A DNA stretch of 15,378 nt from positions 1,004,906 to 1,020,283 of the forward strand of contig NC_090614.1 of the NCBI RefSeq assembly GCF_004359215.1, given 5' to 3'. Below, piece after piece: positions 1 through 9,286 of the stretch. The stretch comes from Bremia lactucae. Taxonomy: Eukaryota; Oomycota; Peronosporomycetes; Peronosporales; Peronosporaceae. Below the pieces are notes generated by a model. It had not been told where the DNA came from. It did no database searches and worked only from the letters and a program-made list of their open reading frames with translations. The translations under genes and the position numbers were made by a program. Every line of letters starts with the position of its first letter. Within the stretch, counting starts at the first letter, position 1.

Positions 1-215
1 AACAGTTGGTTGGAATCGGTAGCGGCTTCAGTAGCGCACTGCTGGACGGTGCAGGCTTAATGCGCTGACACTATTCGCAAGAGCGAATACAGTCGGTCAC
101 TCATCTATTTAGGTGTGCCACCAAAAATCTCTGACACTCGTAAGAATGTCTTTTCACGGCCCAGATGCCCACTAGATGGCGCATCATGGAGCTCGTGAAG
201 AATCATTAGCTGAGA
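1..215 (-). pseudogene. Integrase N-terminal zinc-binding (HHCC) domain, partial and broken
   Basis: On the minus strand a histidine-rich stretch of the form H-x2-H plus a G-H-L-G-R-E-K block (codons near 162-197) is followed, in another frame, by a cysteine pair at 65-91 and then a K-P-L-P-I-P-T-N-C block that reaches the window edge. This is the usual H2C2 region between RNase H and the integrase core of gypsy elements. It is interrupted by a TAG between the two cysteines (complement of 71-73) and by at least one frame change. The catalytic core (DDE) would lie beyond position 1 and is not seen. Confidence 0.75.
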
Positions 216-479
216 TCTGAGTCATGAGGCACAAAGATTCTCAAGGGATCATAAGGTGACTGCTGATGCTATAACAGGCCATCAATGTAGCTAAAGCGAT
301 TGAGCTTAGCTTTCAGGTGCGACGGAAGGGAAACCTTTCGTCCACCGAAGTGATCCAACAGCAGGCGACAGTGGTCGTCCTGACTGTAGCTCTCTTTTAT
401 TTCAGAGGCCAATTAGCTCGTCACATGGTATGCCTTCATGGCTGCCAACGTTGACGGCTGAAATTGTGCTCTCGCACTA

Positions 480-1030
480 GACTCACTTTCCTGGTGTCTA
501 CTTCGAAGTCTGGTCTGCGCGATAAAGCGTCAGTCAAGACAGTCGCCTTACCCTGCTTATATTCAACTTTGAAATTAAATTCAGAGACGAATGTAAGGTA
601 TTTTGCCATTCTAGGCGAGGGGCGGTAAGTTTATTGCGGTCCGCTATGATGCATGATCCGTATAAACCACAAATGGTTCGGTGCTTAGTACGTGCACACG
701 AAACTTGACAAGAGCATACTTAATTGAAATTAGCTCTTTATCATGCATGGGGTAAGTCAGTTTCGCGGCTTTTAAAAGCCGGGACGTTTAAGAGATGACG
801 CGGTCAACACCGTCGTCACCCTTCTGCATGATGGCGCTGCCGATTGCAAAATTACTTGCATCGCAGACGACGCTAAAGGGCTTATCCGTGTCTGGTAATG
901 CCAAGACCGGTGCCTCCACAAGAGACTGCTTTACTTATGTGATCGCATCTTCTTGTTCTTTTAACCAAACCCATTCTGTGTCCTTTTTAAGGAGATCTGA
1001 AAATGGTTTGGTTTGCTCAGCATAATTCTT
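480..1030 (-). pseudogene. RNase H domain of the gypsy Pol, broken
   Basis: The minus strand reads as the RNase H part of Pol: an A-P-V-L-A-L-P-D block, then F-S-V-V-C-D-A-S (854-871 holds the C-D-A-S codons with the first catalytic aspartate), then S-R-L-L-K-A-A and H-D-K-E-L, then V-V-Y-T-D-H-A, and finally A-L-S-R-R-P-D near 500-530 at the domain end. In-frame TAA stops occur at the complements of 935-937 and 788-790, with further shifts below about 650. These motifs are typical of the Ty3/gypsy RT-RNase H module. The domain is non-functional in this copy. Confidence 0.8.
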
Positions 1031-1037
1031 GCTATAC

Positions 1038-1925
1038 TTATGCAAGTAAGTAGCGAGCCCTAGGAATCGGCGTAAAATCCTTCACATGCCGTGGGACTGG
1101 CCATTCCTTTACTGATTTTACCTTGTCTGGGTCTGCTCGTACACCATGTGTACCTACGATGCAGCCCAGCACAGGCATCTCAGGGATCCCTATGATGCAC
1201 TTTTGCAAGTTCATATACAATTGGGCGTCCTTTAAAGTTTGCAACACAGCGTCTAAATGACGCTTGTGCGACTCTATTGCGTTTAGCCCGTCCTCGGTCC
1301 TACTATGCACGAATACATCGTCAAAGTAATGGGGCGTGTATGCACGGTGCTGACGCATCACGTAAGCCACCACTCGGTTGAATGTCGCTGGTGCTTTTTT
1401 TAACCCTTGGGGGCATCTCAAACCACGCCCAAAGCATACCGCTTGGGATACTTATTGCCGTTTTGGCTACATTGGACTCTTTCAGGAGTACCTGATAGTA
1501 ACCATCCTTCAAATCTAATGCGGAAAAGATAGTTGACTTTTCAATGATTTTTTAACAAGACATCTTTCCGCGGGATTGGCGTTTGCGCCGGTATGTTCGC
1601 CGTGTTTAGCTTATTGTAAGCATGAACCACGCGCCATCCACCTGTGGCTTTAGTACACAAAAGGTCGGGCTGCAGTAAGGCGATTTGCTCTCACGCACAT
1701 GTTTTGCCTTGGCTCGCTTGTCGAAGAACTCATCGATACAGTCGACTTGTTCTTTCGGCAACGGCCATTGCCTGGACACACAATACTTGGTGCCAGGTCG
1801 AGGTCTATCGCATGCCCGATGCCTCTATCTGCTGGAAGGCGGATCGGTCCTTCTTCTGGAACAGATCGCGATGTATCCGCAGAATTCCAAAGAATGGAGA
1901 GCGGACTGTCTCTCAAGGTATATAA
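1038..1925 (-). pseudogene. Reverse transcriptase domain of the gypsy Pol, frameshifted
   Basis: Three minus-strand frames together give a Ty3/gypsy reverse transcriptase. The first part (about 1925-1690) carries an L-P-x-D-R-G-I-x-H-x-I-D-L block, the usual start of RT. The middle part (1512-1415) carries K-D-G-Y-Y-Q and S-G-M-L-W. The last part (1421-1038) carries A-P-A-T-F-N-R and the active-site Y-F-D-D (codons in 1317-1328), followed by the P-V-L-G thumb region. The middle and last parts are joined by a one-base shift at a run of five G (1409-1413 on the plus strand). The polymerase aspartates are still present, but the chain is broken. Confidence 0.88.
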
Positions 1926-2533
1926 ACCTTGAGAAGCGGACCGTTTCTTTTTGTTTGTTTCCAAGACGCCCCGGCCATTGTGGACGACAAGCAACAGCCC
2001 ACCAATTTCTCTTCTGGAACTGGTGGGACTATTTCGTTGATCTTTTCTTCCGTTATTTCGGCAAGGAGCAGATTCCACGACATCTCCGAGAGATTTACTA
2101 TCCCCTCGGCAGATTTAAAGACTTGCCGGAGCACCTCAACTGAGGTTGCCTCCGCAATTTCGTCTTTGACACCCTCGAACACATCGTTCGAAGGCCCGTC
2201 CTCTTTATTAAAGACTGATCCAAAGGTCACTCGTTTAGACGTGAATTTGATCGTCCTAATCTGTCTTGTACTCGTTCTTCGAGTGACCACGACCTTTGAC
2301 TGGGAAGCGGGTGTCGTTGCTCTCCTGGCTAACGCACCTCTTCTAACCGTACCAGGCTCTAGGCACTGTGCCGGTTCATGCGACGCTTGACTTCCTGTCA
2401 GTTCGCCGTCTACTGCCACAGGCTCTCGGCTCTGTGCAGGACATTCGGACACATGACTACTTGTCATTGCCCTTTTTACTACCCCAGTCTCCACGAGCTG
2501 GGTAGGAATTGGTGACGTTTGACATCCCGTCAA
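1913..2533 (-). pseudogene. Gag-Pol linker region of the gypsy element, protease not recognised
   Basis: A minus-strand reading frame of about 200 codons lies between the Gag zinc knuckle and the RT start, where gypsy elements carry protease and a linker. I do not see an aspartic-protease D-S/T-G motif in it. It is rich in Ser, Thr and Glu, with a basic patch in the middle. It is out of frame with gag and overlaps the frame that starts RT, so a frame change must separate them. Its assignment rests on position only. Confidence 0.5.
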
Positions 2534-2660
2534 CGCACTTTTAACTGTGTCAGGGTTGAGGTCCGAAATTTCGAGACCTCAGGGACTATGCTACCCGTTT
2601 GCTCCACAACTCTGAACTTAGGGGTAGCTTCAGAGTCCGCGTCAGTAGGGCATCCCGCCC

Positions 2661-3770
2661 CTACTGCGCTCCTGCATTTCCTGACCCCTCAGCGGTCGAT
2701 GCAAAACTCATGCGTCTCGCACGCTGGTTCTTGCCATCGCCCCTTGGGAAAGGAGTCTTCTTGCTGGGCGTTTTCGCCCCAGCAGGGACCCTGGCATAGC
2801 AGCGAGCCATAATATGGCTGCGCTTGCCGCGTTTATAACAGACCACGTCTGCATTGCCCAACTCCATGGGAGTGGCATCTGACCTCTCAGCCGACGGCTT
2901 ATAGCAAGCTGTCGCCGAGGCACTGTTGTAGGATTGCTCCTCAACCAAGGCAATTTGGATTGCCTCTTCCTTCGTCGACGGCACCTTTTTGAAAAGGGCC
3001 CTTCGCGATGGACCAAGCCATGGCCCGTTAATAAACGTGGTGGTCACCTTAATGTGCTCCGGAATCGGACCTACGGTAATAAACGCCGACAGCGAGCGCA
3101 TTTCTTACACATACTCTTGCAGAGATCGCTTCGCCTGTCGCGCCTCAAAGAAGCTCGCTTGAAGCAACACTTCGTTGTTTGGCTGCTGGTACATGGCGCG
3201 AATCTTTTCCTTAACGATCGATCATGTAGGAAACGCCTTTCTGTCCGCTATAAGCGCCGAGTAAGCCCACTCTGAGGCCTTACCGCGCAGATGCAACATG
3301 GCGTACGACACCATCCGGCTGTCGTCCTCGACGGGCGGCGCGACACCGCATTGCACCACCACTAAAAGACAGTGGACAATCGTGTGCGCCGCAGTTCCAT
3401 CAAACTTGGGCGGGTCCATCCGAATGGGCCTCGGCTGATGCGGCCGAGCAGAGAGCATCTCAACAGTCCTGTTGAGAGCCTCGCTCCGAGCCTGCTCATG
3501 CCTCAGCTCATCCTGAGTCTGTGTGACGGACTCCGCCGCAGCATGGCCATGTGCTTCGGTCGCGGCCCTCCGCTGTCCGAGCACGAATGCCTCAAACTGC
3601 TTCAACTGAGCAACATGTTGCCCAGGACTACCCAGGAGCCTGGCCAGGGCTTGTTCACCAAGTCCCTGCGCCATAAGCCTTGCCACCTCCCGATGATGTT
3701 TGGAGAGGTGGAGAAAATGAGCCCAATCAATATTGAGGCTCATCCTCAGGTACACGCGCAGAGATGTCAT
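2661..3770 (-). pseudogene. Gag of the gypsy element with two premature stops and a damaged zinc knuckle
   Basis: A single minus-strand frame runs from an ATG at 3770, just after the primer-binding site, to about 2661. It holds an N-terminal helix-rich part, then a block with P-K-F-D-G-T and H-L-R-G-K-A-S-E-W typical of retrotransposon gag (Retrotrans_gag-like), then an A-R-Q-A-K-R-S-L-Q-E-Y stretch and a C-terminal zinc knuckle (2799-2840). The frame is interrupted by TGA (complement of 3222-3224) where tryptophan is usual, and by TAA (complement of 3105-3107). In the knuckle of the C-x2-C-x4-H-x4-C type, the second cysteine is replaced by arginine. The 5' end chosen here is the first ATG after the LTR. 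Confidence 0.82.
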
Positions 3771-3780
3771 AAGAAGGATT

Positions 3781-3793
3781 TCAAGTGCTACCA
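3781..3793 (-). other. Primer-binding site of the minus-strand gypsy element
   Basis: On the minus strand TGGTAGCACTT lies two bases after the CA that ends the LTR. TGG complements the CCA tail of a tRNA. The same TGGTAGCACTT sits two bases after the other LTR at 14993, which supports both LTR ends. A tRNA ending GUGCUACCA is implied. Initiator Met tRNAs of yeast and animals also end in GCUACCA, so initiator Met is the best guess. Confidence 0.75.
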
Positions 3794-3795
3794 AG

Positions 3796-4147
3796 TGCGC
3801 ACTTATCAAGTAGGAAGTAGTTTTCAGACTGCTTTATATTTAATTGTATTAAATATAAATACCTATTTTTACCAATTAAAAATGTCGTATCTATAGATAA
3901 CACTTAATATGTATTGCAAGCGTTTCTTTCTAATTACCTCGCGTTACGGATGACGCTGGGCGTTATCCCTCCTAATGTGAATGCACCCATGTGCATCACA
4001 CACACAAGGGTTGATCACGTCACAAATGTGCACCACACCCGAGTGCTGGGTCTATTTGCTATTATTTAGTAATTGACCATCCCCTTAAGTACACTGAGTG
4101 TACTTAACGGGGACTTTGTAACATTAGGGCTACTTTAGCCCGTTACA
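3796..4147 (-). repeat. 5' LTR of the minus-strand gypsy element (352 bp)
   Basis: On the minus strand it begins TGTAACGGGC (plus-strand end at 4147) and ends GTGCGCA (plus-strand 3796), giving TG...CA ends, with the primer-binding site two bases beyond. It is full of self-complementary stretches: a 12-bp perfect stem with a 3-base loop at 3833-3859, an 11-bp perfect stem with a 1-base centre at 4085-4107 extended by CCCC/GGGG, and a nested stem at its 5' end around 4118-4147. The partner 3' LTR is outside the window, so the ends are inferred from TG/CA and the primer site, not from alignment. Confidence 0.72.
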
Positions 4148-4266
4148 ATGCGATAGAATTAAAACTGATGCTTCTGACCAATTAACATCGTTTTTAATTA
4201 AGTGGTCTTATAGTGACTACTCTATCAATGGCAGTAAAGAGGGATTGTCGTTTAAAGGAGGGGTGA

Positions 4267-4705
4267 TGTAACGGGGTGTATCGTTACATGAAATTAATAC
4301 TTAGGGCTTTAATTAATATATTATCTAAAAGCTAGAGAACATTTGGAGAATATTACTTTACGTAGTAATATTCGGAAAGCTTATCCATCGGATGATATAG
4401 GCCATTATATCTACTTGCTCTGCAGGCCTGTCAGCGCGGGAGTCGCGCAAAGAGAGAGACAGATAATACTTTATTACATGTTTTGTATTAGTTTTTAATT
4501 TAAGTTTTTATTAAATAGATAGAAACAGAAGAACATAACTATGTTAAACACTGTTTTCTCTTAACATTTTTTAGACAAGTGCTTTAAAGAGAGTCTTCCT
4601 CTGCACGTACTAGTTTACGTGAAGTGACGTGAGGCACCAGTCGCACTGAAACAGTGCGAAGTGGACTTGTACCGAAGCAGTACAAGTCGGCAGTGCCCCG
4701 TTACA
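4267..4705 (+). repeat. Solo LTR (439 bp) of a second gypsy family
   Basis: It begins TGTAACGGGGTGTATCGTTA and ends GTGCCCCGTTACA, so the outer 10 bases form a perfect inverted repeat. It aligns in the same orientation with the LTR at 14563-14990, closely over the first 75 or so bases and the last 100, more loosely in the middle. No primer-binding site or gag follows (the next bases are GTTAGCATGG), so it is a solo LTR. The flanking pentamers GGTGA and GTTAG do not match, so no target-site duplication is visible. The orientation is taken from the gag-linked copy. Confidence 0.88.
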
Positions 4706-5691
4706 GTTAGCATGGCTTAAAGCTTTGGACTTTAACCCGATGAACTCAACTGTACGACCGAGGAACAATTTCGTTTCTTGTGCAAAATCAAAACTAAGAA
4801 CAAAACCACAAATAACGTTAATTCTACCTTATAAAGAGAGCGCTTTTCTCAAAGCTTTACGGTATCGGGCTCTCACCCTATTCAATAACGACCTTCGTCC
4901 ATATAGCTTGCATAAAGACAGATTTAAGCCACTAGATACATAAAATGCACGAAGTCTTCAATTTTGCTACATTTACATACTAGCTAATAGTAAATACAAG
5001 GACAGTATGTATTGTACACTTAGGCTTTTTCCCCAAACTAAGAAGTAAGGATACTGCACAAAATCCTGTCGATATGGAGGGTACACTACTACCACAACAA
5101 CTGATTATGCGTCACCAGTCAGCTGCCAGCCGATCAGGAATAATCCGACAAAGTCGTAGAAAGGCTCTCAATCATGCTACCAGATGGCCGCGATCAGGGA
5201 TTTGATGATTTACAAGGTCTTGAGTTAGCAACGTGCTCAAGTTTTGCACTGGCAAAGGGTCAAATTCAGCACAAAATGAATCACACGTCGAGTATATTCG
5301 ACATGCCTATGAAATATATTTCACCAATTTTTTAAATGCCTTGTCGTCTGTTTTTCAAACTGATCCGAGGATTCAGCACTAGTGCACGAAACAACCTTTT
5401 AAGAGTCAATTCAAAAGATCTCGCTACGACTTGTCGAGAACCAGTCAATCCTGGCTCACTTTAACACTTATACGCTAATTATTGACATTATAGCCTCTTC
5501 TCTCTCCGAAAGGATTTGGGACACGCAAAGATCCCGTACCCTGGTCCCGTGGATACCCTCTCGTGTATAACCGACTCGATGACTTTTCCTGGTCCTGCCT
5601 AGAAGAGCAATTGCCAAAGTTCTTGCCACTGCGGCCTATCACTTTAAACAAACGTTCGGATTGAGTGAAACACAATTCCTCTTCGATTGCC
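4706..5691. other. Gene-free stretch between the solo LTR and elicitin gene 1
   Basis: I see no convincing coding region, RNA gene or transposon remnant. The open frames present are short, start at TTG or lie antisense to nothing recognisable, and show no family motif. The last few hundred bases presumably hold upstream control sequence for the elicitin gene at 5745. Confidence 0.5.
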
Positions 5692-5705
5692 TCATTCTGT
5701 AATTT
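5692..5705 (+). promoter_or_regulatory. Putative oomycete initiator (Inr) of elicitin gene 1
   Basis: TCATTCTGTAATTT matches the oomycete Inr consensus TCATTYYNCAWTTT (from memory) at 13 of 14 positions. It lies 39 bases before the ATG at 5745, the usual distance for the very short 5' leaders of these organisms. Transcription probably starts within it. Confidence 0.6.
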
Positions 5706-5744
5706 GCCATTTGCCTATCACTCTTCTTCAACTACCACTACACT

Positions 5745-6320
5745 ATGAACTCGCACTTTGCATTCATTGCCGCGGCTCTGGCCTTTGTTGCCTCGGTCAA
5801 TGGTGACGGACAAAAGTGTTCTTTTATGGAGGAGACCATGGCTTTAGCGAGAATGGCACCGCTGTATAATAATGAGGACTTAAAGCAATGCTCCCAAAAG
5901 TCGGGATTTAGCATGATGGATTCGAAAACCATGCCAACCCCCGAACAAAAGGCTGCCATGTGCGCCACGAACGAGTGCCACGCCTTCATTGGGGCTGTAG
6001 GTGGCATGAATCCGCCTCATTGCATCCTCAAGATCCCTGGCGGAGGCCTCGAAGTTGACGTCTCGCAAATGTGCGGAACTTTTGAAAAAGACTGCGCAGA
6101 TATTAAATCCAAGGAAAGCCGTTCAATAGATTTGATGCCGCCATTCAAGCAACAAGCAGCTCCAGCCCCGGCGTCTGAGACGGACTCAGACGATAGCTCG
6201 CCCAAGCAATTCGACATGACGTTCATTGACGAAACGACTCCGACTGTAACCCCTGTAAATAACTCCACCAAACGCGATGGCTGCAAAGCTGTTGCGCGCA
6301 AGGTGACCACGGAACCTTAG
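5745..6320 (+). CDS. Secreted elicitin-like protein with a long C-terminal tail
   Basis: The 191-residue product has a signal peptide (about residues 1-20, hydrophobic A/F/V core, cleavage probably after VNG) and one elicitin domain. The six family cysteines are at 25, 49, 73, 78, 93 and 117, giving the canonical spacing 24-24-5-15-24. Elicitins are small helical extracellular proteins that bind sterols and lipids and are recognised by plants. The canonical domain ends near residue 117; about 74 more residues, rich in Ser, Thr, Pro and acidic residues and with an N-N-S-T glycosylation site, place it among elicitin-like (ELL) proteins. Two further cysteines occur, at 110 inside the domain and 180 in the tail. 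The tail ends in charged residues with no hydrophobic stretch, so no GPI anchor is predicted. Start: first ATG after the Inr, directly followed by the signal peptide. Confidence 0.95.
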   Translation: MNSHFAFIAAALAFVASVNGDGQKCSFMEETMALARMAPLYNNEDLKQCSQKSGFSMMDSKTMPTPEQKAAMCATNECHAFIGAVGGMNPPHCILKIPGGGLEVDVSQMCGTFEKDCADIKSKESRSIDLMPPFKQQAAPAPASETDSDDSSPKQFDMTFIDETTPTVTPVNNSTKRDGCKAVARKVTTEP

Positions 6321-6480
6321 ATGCATTAAACTCGGATAATTAGTTAAACGGATCGTCAATTTTTATGATTTTTACAATTTTAATTTATCCTTTTTTTAAA
6401 CGTAACCTTTAGGTGTTTAGCACATGTCGTAATCCCTCCGTACTCTATTCCCTCACTTGTTAACATGTCGAGAAACGTAA

Positions 6481-6492
6481 TCATTTCAATTT
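6481..6492 (+). promoter_or_regulatory. Possible initiator of the first cysteine-rich gene
   Basis: TCATTTCAATTT resembles the oomycete Inr with two bases missing from its centre. It lies about 32 bases before the ATG at 6525. The match is weaker than at the elicitin gene. Confidence 0.35.
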
Positions 6493-6524
6493 CGTAACGG
6501 GGTACGAAAAAACGACCTGACTAA

Positions 6525-6767
6525 ATGTGCCTCTGCATCCCGTGCGACGACGATTGTTGCTGCTGTCTCTGTGGCTCGCTCTCGGCACTTTGCTGCTGCT
6601 GTAATGGAGACAAGCGACGCCGACACAGTGACCACCGTTACGCACATCCGCCCGACCGCGTTGTGTACGTGAACCCCGTGGGTGTCCCACAAGGTCCCCC
6701 GCAGTACGGTAACCCGCAGTACGGCCAGCCCCAGCACGGCCACCCGGTTTACTACGACCGAGTGTAG
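6525..6767 (+). CDS. Small cysteine-rich, probably palmitoylated protein (copy 1)
   Basis: Product of 80 residues that I do not recognise as a named family. The first 26 residues contain 11 cysteines: an M-C-x-C-I-P-C-D-D-D start, a C-C-C-C-L-C-G block and a C-C-C-C block. Then follow a basic patch (K-R-R-R-H), the motif D-R-V-V-Y-V-N-P-V, and a Gly/Pro/Gln/Tyr tail with a repeated P-Q-Y-G / P-Q-H-G unit. There is no signal peptide. Runs of cysteine beside a short non-polar segment suggest S-acylation and attachment to the inner face of a membrane; metal binding is an alternative. A clear paralog lies at 9287-9475 on the same strand, which strongly supports this as a real gene. It lies about 200 bases downstream of the elicitin gene. 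Confidence 0.8.
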   Translation: MCLCIPCDDDCCCCLCGSLSALCCCCNGDKRRRHSDHRYAHPPDRVVYVNPVGVPQGPPQYGNPQYGQPQHGHPVYYDRV

Positions 6768-7511
6768 AAAGAAGAGCAGTCGACGATCGAAGTCGAAAAG
6801 CTGCTACGTGGGCACGGAGCAAGGCCCAACACAATTGTCGATTGCAGGACCAGTGCTGAACGACTACTTTTGCCACATCAATAGAAAGTTTTTGCTTGTT
6901 GCGAAGTACATGTTTGATAAAGATTGTATTTGGCGTGCAATAGAAGGAAATATTTGCTTTTCGTGCGTTTTGTTCATCGCTAGATGTGTACGTTTGTCGC
7001 CATGTAAAAAAAAAGTTTGCAACGTGCGAGCTGTATATTTTAGCATCAAGAATAAGTTCAGTTCTTGCATGTTTCCGAATTAAGAGCAATTTCGACATCA
7101 CAAACTGCCTCATTAAAAGTCCAAGTATAACTGATTAGGTGCAATGACACTTTCGCATTTTGCGTGTCTTATTGGTTCATTGTTGCTGTCGCGACAAGAT
7201 GGTATAAAAAAGAAAAACCATATTTCGCTTTATCACCTCGTCTTCTTAGACTTTCTCATAAAGCAATTATTTTCGCAGTATTTAGATATATAAGTATTGT
7301 GTTCGAGCGCAATTAATGAGCAACAAAGCCTCCAACACTACTAAATAGGCCTATCGTAATTTTGAGCATCGACCTATATCATTAATTCGCACAAACGGTG
7401 TCATTAAAGTGGAAGCAATTACTACAGCATTGCTGTTTAATTTAATTAGGCAACATAATGTAGCTTCCATATACTAAACTGGCTTAAATAGTTGCCCAAA
7501 TGTGCAAACAC
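6768..7511. other. Intergenic stretch after cysteine-rich gene 1
   Basis: It should hold the 3' end of the cysteine-rich gene transcript and that of the convergent minus-strand gene. Open frames here are extensions or shadows of neighbouring genes with no protein motif. I see no RNA gene or repeat. Confidence 0.5.
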
Positions 7512-8428
7512 TTAGATGTAGCACTGCGCTGGTCGTGGCGCGACATTCACTCTTGAGTTGTGCAAAAGCCTCAAGATGCGATAGACCCCTCGACTTCCTT
7601 CCGTCGCGGCTCCGCTGCATCGCGGCTTTTCCGCTAGCAGTCCTTGGTACATGAACGCTGGAACTGCGAGAGCCAAATCCAATTCCCCGAGGTGCCCAAG
7701 TCGATACTGCGCATTCGGACTCAGCGTTAAGCGGATCTTTCGCACCACGTCTTGGACCGGACGCTCTGATTTCTCCCTTTTTTCCGTATACAAGGAGCTC
7801 AACTGCTCTTGCTCAGTTACTTGTGGCACCCATTGCGTCGCTCTTGCGTAGTAAGCTTTTTGCATAACTAGTTGCCTCGACATTCGACTTGTTTTTTCTC
7901 TAATTCTGGCGCGGCCGAGGTCAAGAGTCAAGCAGTCCACTTCAATTTCTTGCACGAGTCGAGAGCTCGCTTTTTTAAGACTTTGCCGCCGCATTGTTGC
8001 ATGCATTTGTGCTTCAAAGACGTTTCTAACGACCTTATCACGCTCGTGCTGCCGCCACTTGCGTCTCTGACGGATCATCGTCTTGGGCACGAGGAAAGCG
8101 AAGGCTTTCCGACGCTCGATGTAACTATGTGCCGCCAGATTTGCCACCAAAAAAAAAAGATTACAAGTCTCTGTTGCAGCACCTTTGGTTTTGCATCGTA
8201 CAGGAAACTTGCCACTCGAGTGGTTAACATTTGTTGCTTTCTTCTGGCAGCCTTTGCGGGTCCGATATGCGATCGTTTTGCATCGATCAAGACATGTTTT
8301 ACGCGATATGATTGGACAATAATGGTTAAGTTTTTGAAGTTGCTTAAAGGAAATCTTGCAATACTTCTGGGATAACAGAAGATCGGTATAGTGTACACGA
8401 ATGAAACGCAACTTTTTTCTATTTGCAT
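7512..8428 (-). pseudogene. Basic protein of unknown function, reading frame shifted at a 10-base homopolymer
   Basis: Two minus-strand frames look like one gene of roughly 300 codons. The first begins with an ATG at 8428 and becomes protein-like around a D-A-K-R-S-H-I-G-P-A-K-A-A-R-R-K block. At a run of ten A (plus strand 8149-8158) good coding character moves to the frame that ends at 7512, with the blocks Y-I-E-R-R-K-A-F, R-Q-R-R-K-W-R-Q-H-E-R-D-K and V-R-K-I-R-L-T-L-S-P. The downstream frame alone offers an ATG at 8078 for a 188-residue protein. The product would be Arg/Lys-rich, with helical, charged stretches (about E-A-Q-M-H-A-T-M-R-R-Q onward). I recognise no family. It could be a sequencing error in the homopolymer, a true pseudogene, or a shorter gene from 8078. 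Confidence 0.5.
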
Positions 8429-9266
8429 CGTGTATGGGACGGTGCCCCCGTTCCAAAAACAATTGTACGAGTCAAGACAACAACCCCCAATAACCGTCCG
8501 TAATCGTGAGCAGTTAAAACATGCAATGTCAATTGGTGCGAACGTGCTCTTTCAGTTCGATTGAATTGTTTTGGCGAAGTGCAAAGTGAAGAATGTTCGT
8601 GGAATATAGAAGTGTTTAGATTAATCAGATTTTGCCCAATAATACTTAACGTGGCAAATGTATCGAGACTAATAAGCTAGGTGGGCATTTCTTTAAACTT
8701 ATGGCTGCTTATTTTGCCAATGTAACTCAAATAAAGTTTTTATACTGTTTCTCATGATAAAAGCTCGCGTAGATGGATCTGCATCATTGATCCTTGCGAG
8801 ATCGGTCACCAAAAAGAAAAGGAGTCCAGAATGGCTTAAATTACTATATAATAAGTGAGAAATCGTATAAAAATGGTAAATTCCAATATTGTTTTTTATT
8901 AATCTAGCCTCTTCTTTCGTCACGCTCTTGCTTAATTACTGAAGCCTGTATCACCCTTTAATATTTATATATGGAAAATGTACAAGGTCGCCTGCCCTAT
9001 CATCTCAAATGACGTAATTGCAACTCACTTTTCAAAAGCGAGATGCTATTTATTAAGGCGACAATCTTACCATATATAAAAGTTAGTCAATAACTCCATT
9101 AAATAGGTTTACTTATTTACAGATCCTGAGATACGACTGAATACATGTGTAACCGGATGTATTTGCGTGGGACACTAGCGGCAAATATCCACTAGCAAAT
9201 CGCCTCCGCGACCCGTAAATCTCCATACAGCGAAAGTCCTCTAATTAATCACAAAGAGAAGAAATT
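8429..9266. other. Gene-free AT-rich stretch before cysteine-rich gene 2
   Basis: I see no supported gene. One short open frame on the minus strand (8699-8923) has no ATG at its start and no motif. No tRNA-like fold or repeat stands out. The left part should contain the promoter of the minus-strand gene ending at 8428. Confidence 0.5.
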
Positions 9267-9280
9267 TCATTTAAGCTTTC
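9267..9280 (+). promoter_or_regulatory. Weak possible initiator of the second cysteine-rich gene
   Basis: TCATTTAAGCTTTC keeps the TCATTT start and a T-rich end of the oomycete Inr but misses the central bases. It lies just 6 bases before the ATG at 9287, which is short even for this group. Confidence 0.25.
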
Positions 9281-9286
9281 TCAGCC

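Larger units (their letters stand above)
1..4147 (-). mobile_element. Decayed Ty3/gypsy LTR retrotransposon, 5' LTR to integrase, cut by the left window edge
   Basis: Reading the minus strand from 4147 downward gives the canonical Ty3/gypsy order: LTR, primer-binding site, gag with a zinc knuckle, reverse transcriptase, RNase H and the zinc-binding start of integrase. The 3' part of integrase and the 3' LTR lie outside the window. The coding part is broken by several premature stops and at least two frame changes, so this copy should not encode working proteins. The domain order and Gag/Pol wording are those of gypsy elements abundant in oomycete genomes; that last point is from general knowledge, not from a search. 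A protease motif was not identified. Confidence 0.9.

Noticed and set aside
795..1025. Plus-strand open frame of 76 codons
   Set aside because: It lies antisense to the RNase H domain of the decayed gypsy element; the minus-strand reading carries the recognisable motifs.
1685..2390. Several overlapping plus-strand open frames of 90-150 codons
   Set aside because: They are antisense to the RT and gag-pol linker of the minus-strand element and show no motif.
3372..3896. Plus-strand open frame of 174 codons
   Set aside because: It is the reverse complement of gag and LTR sequence; Gag motifs are on the minus strand.
4725..4943. Open frame of 72 codons after the solo LTR
   Set aside because: It starts with TTG, has no homology I recognise, and lies in AT-rich intergenic sequence.
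6481..7113. Minus-strand open frame of 210 codons
   Set aside because: It is a shadow of the cysteine-rich gene on the plus strand, where codon-level conservation with the paralog is seen.
8125..8164. A 40-base GT...AG intron joining the two halves of the broken minus-strand gene
   Set aside because: It is shorter than usual and joins into the wrong frame; a one-base shift at the A10 run explains the data better.
8699..8923. Minus-strand open frame of 74 codons
   Set aside because: It begins with GTG, not ATG, and has no motif or conserved neighbour.
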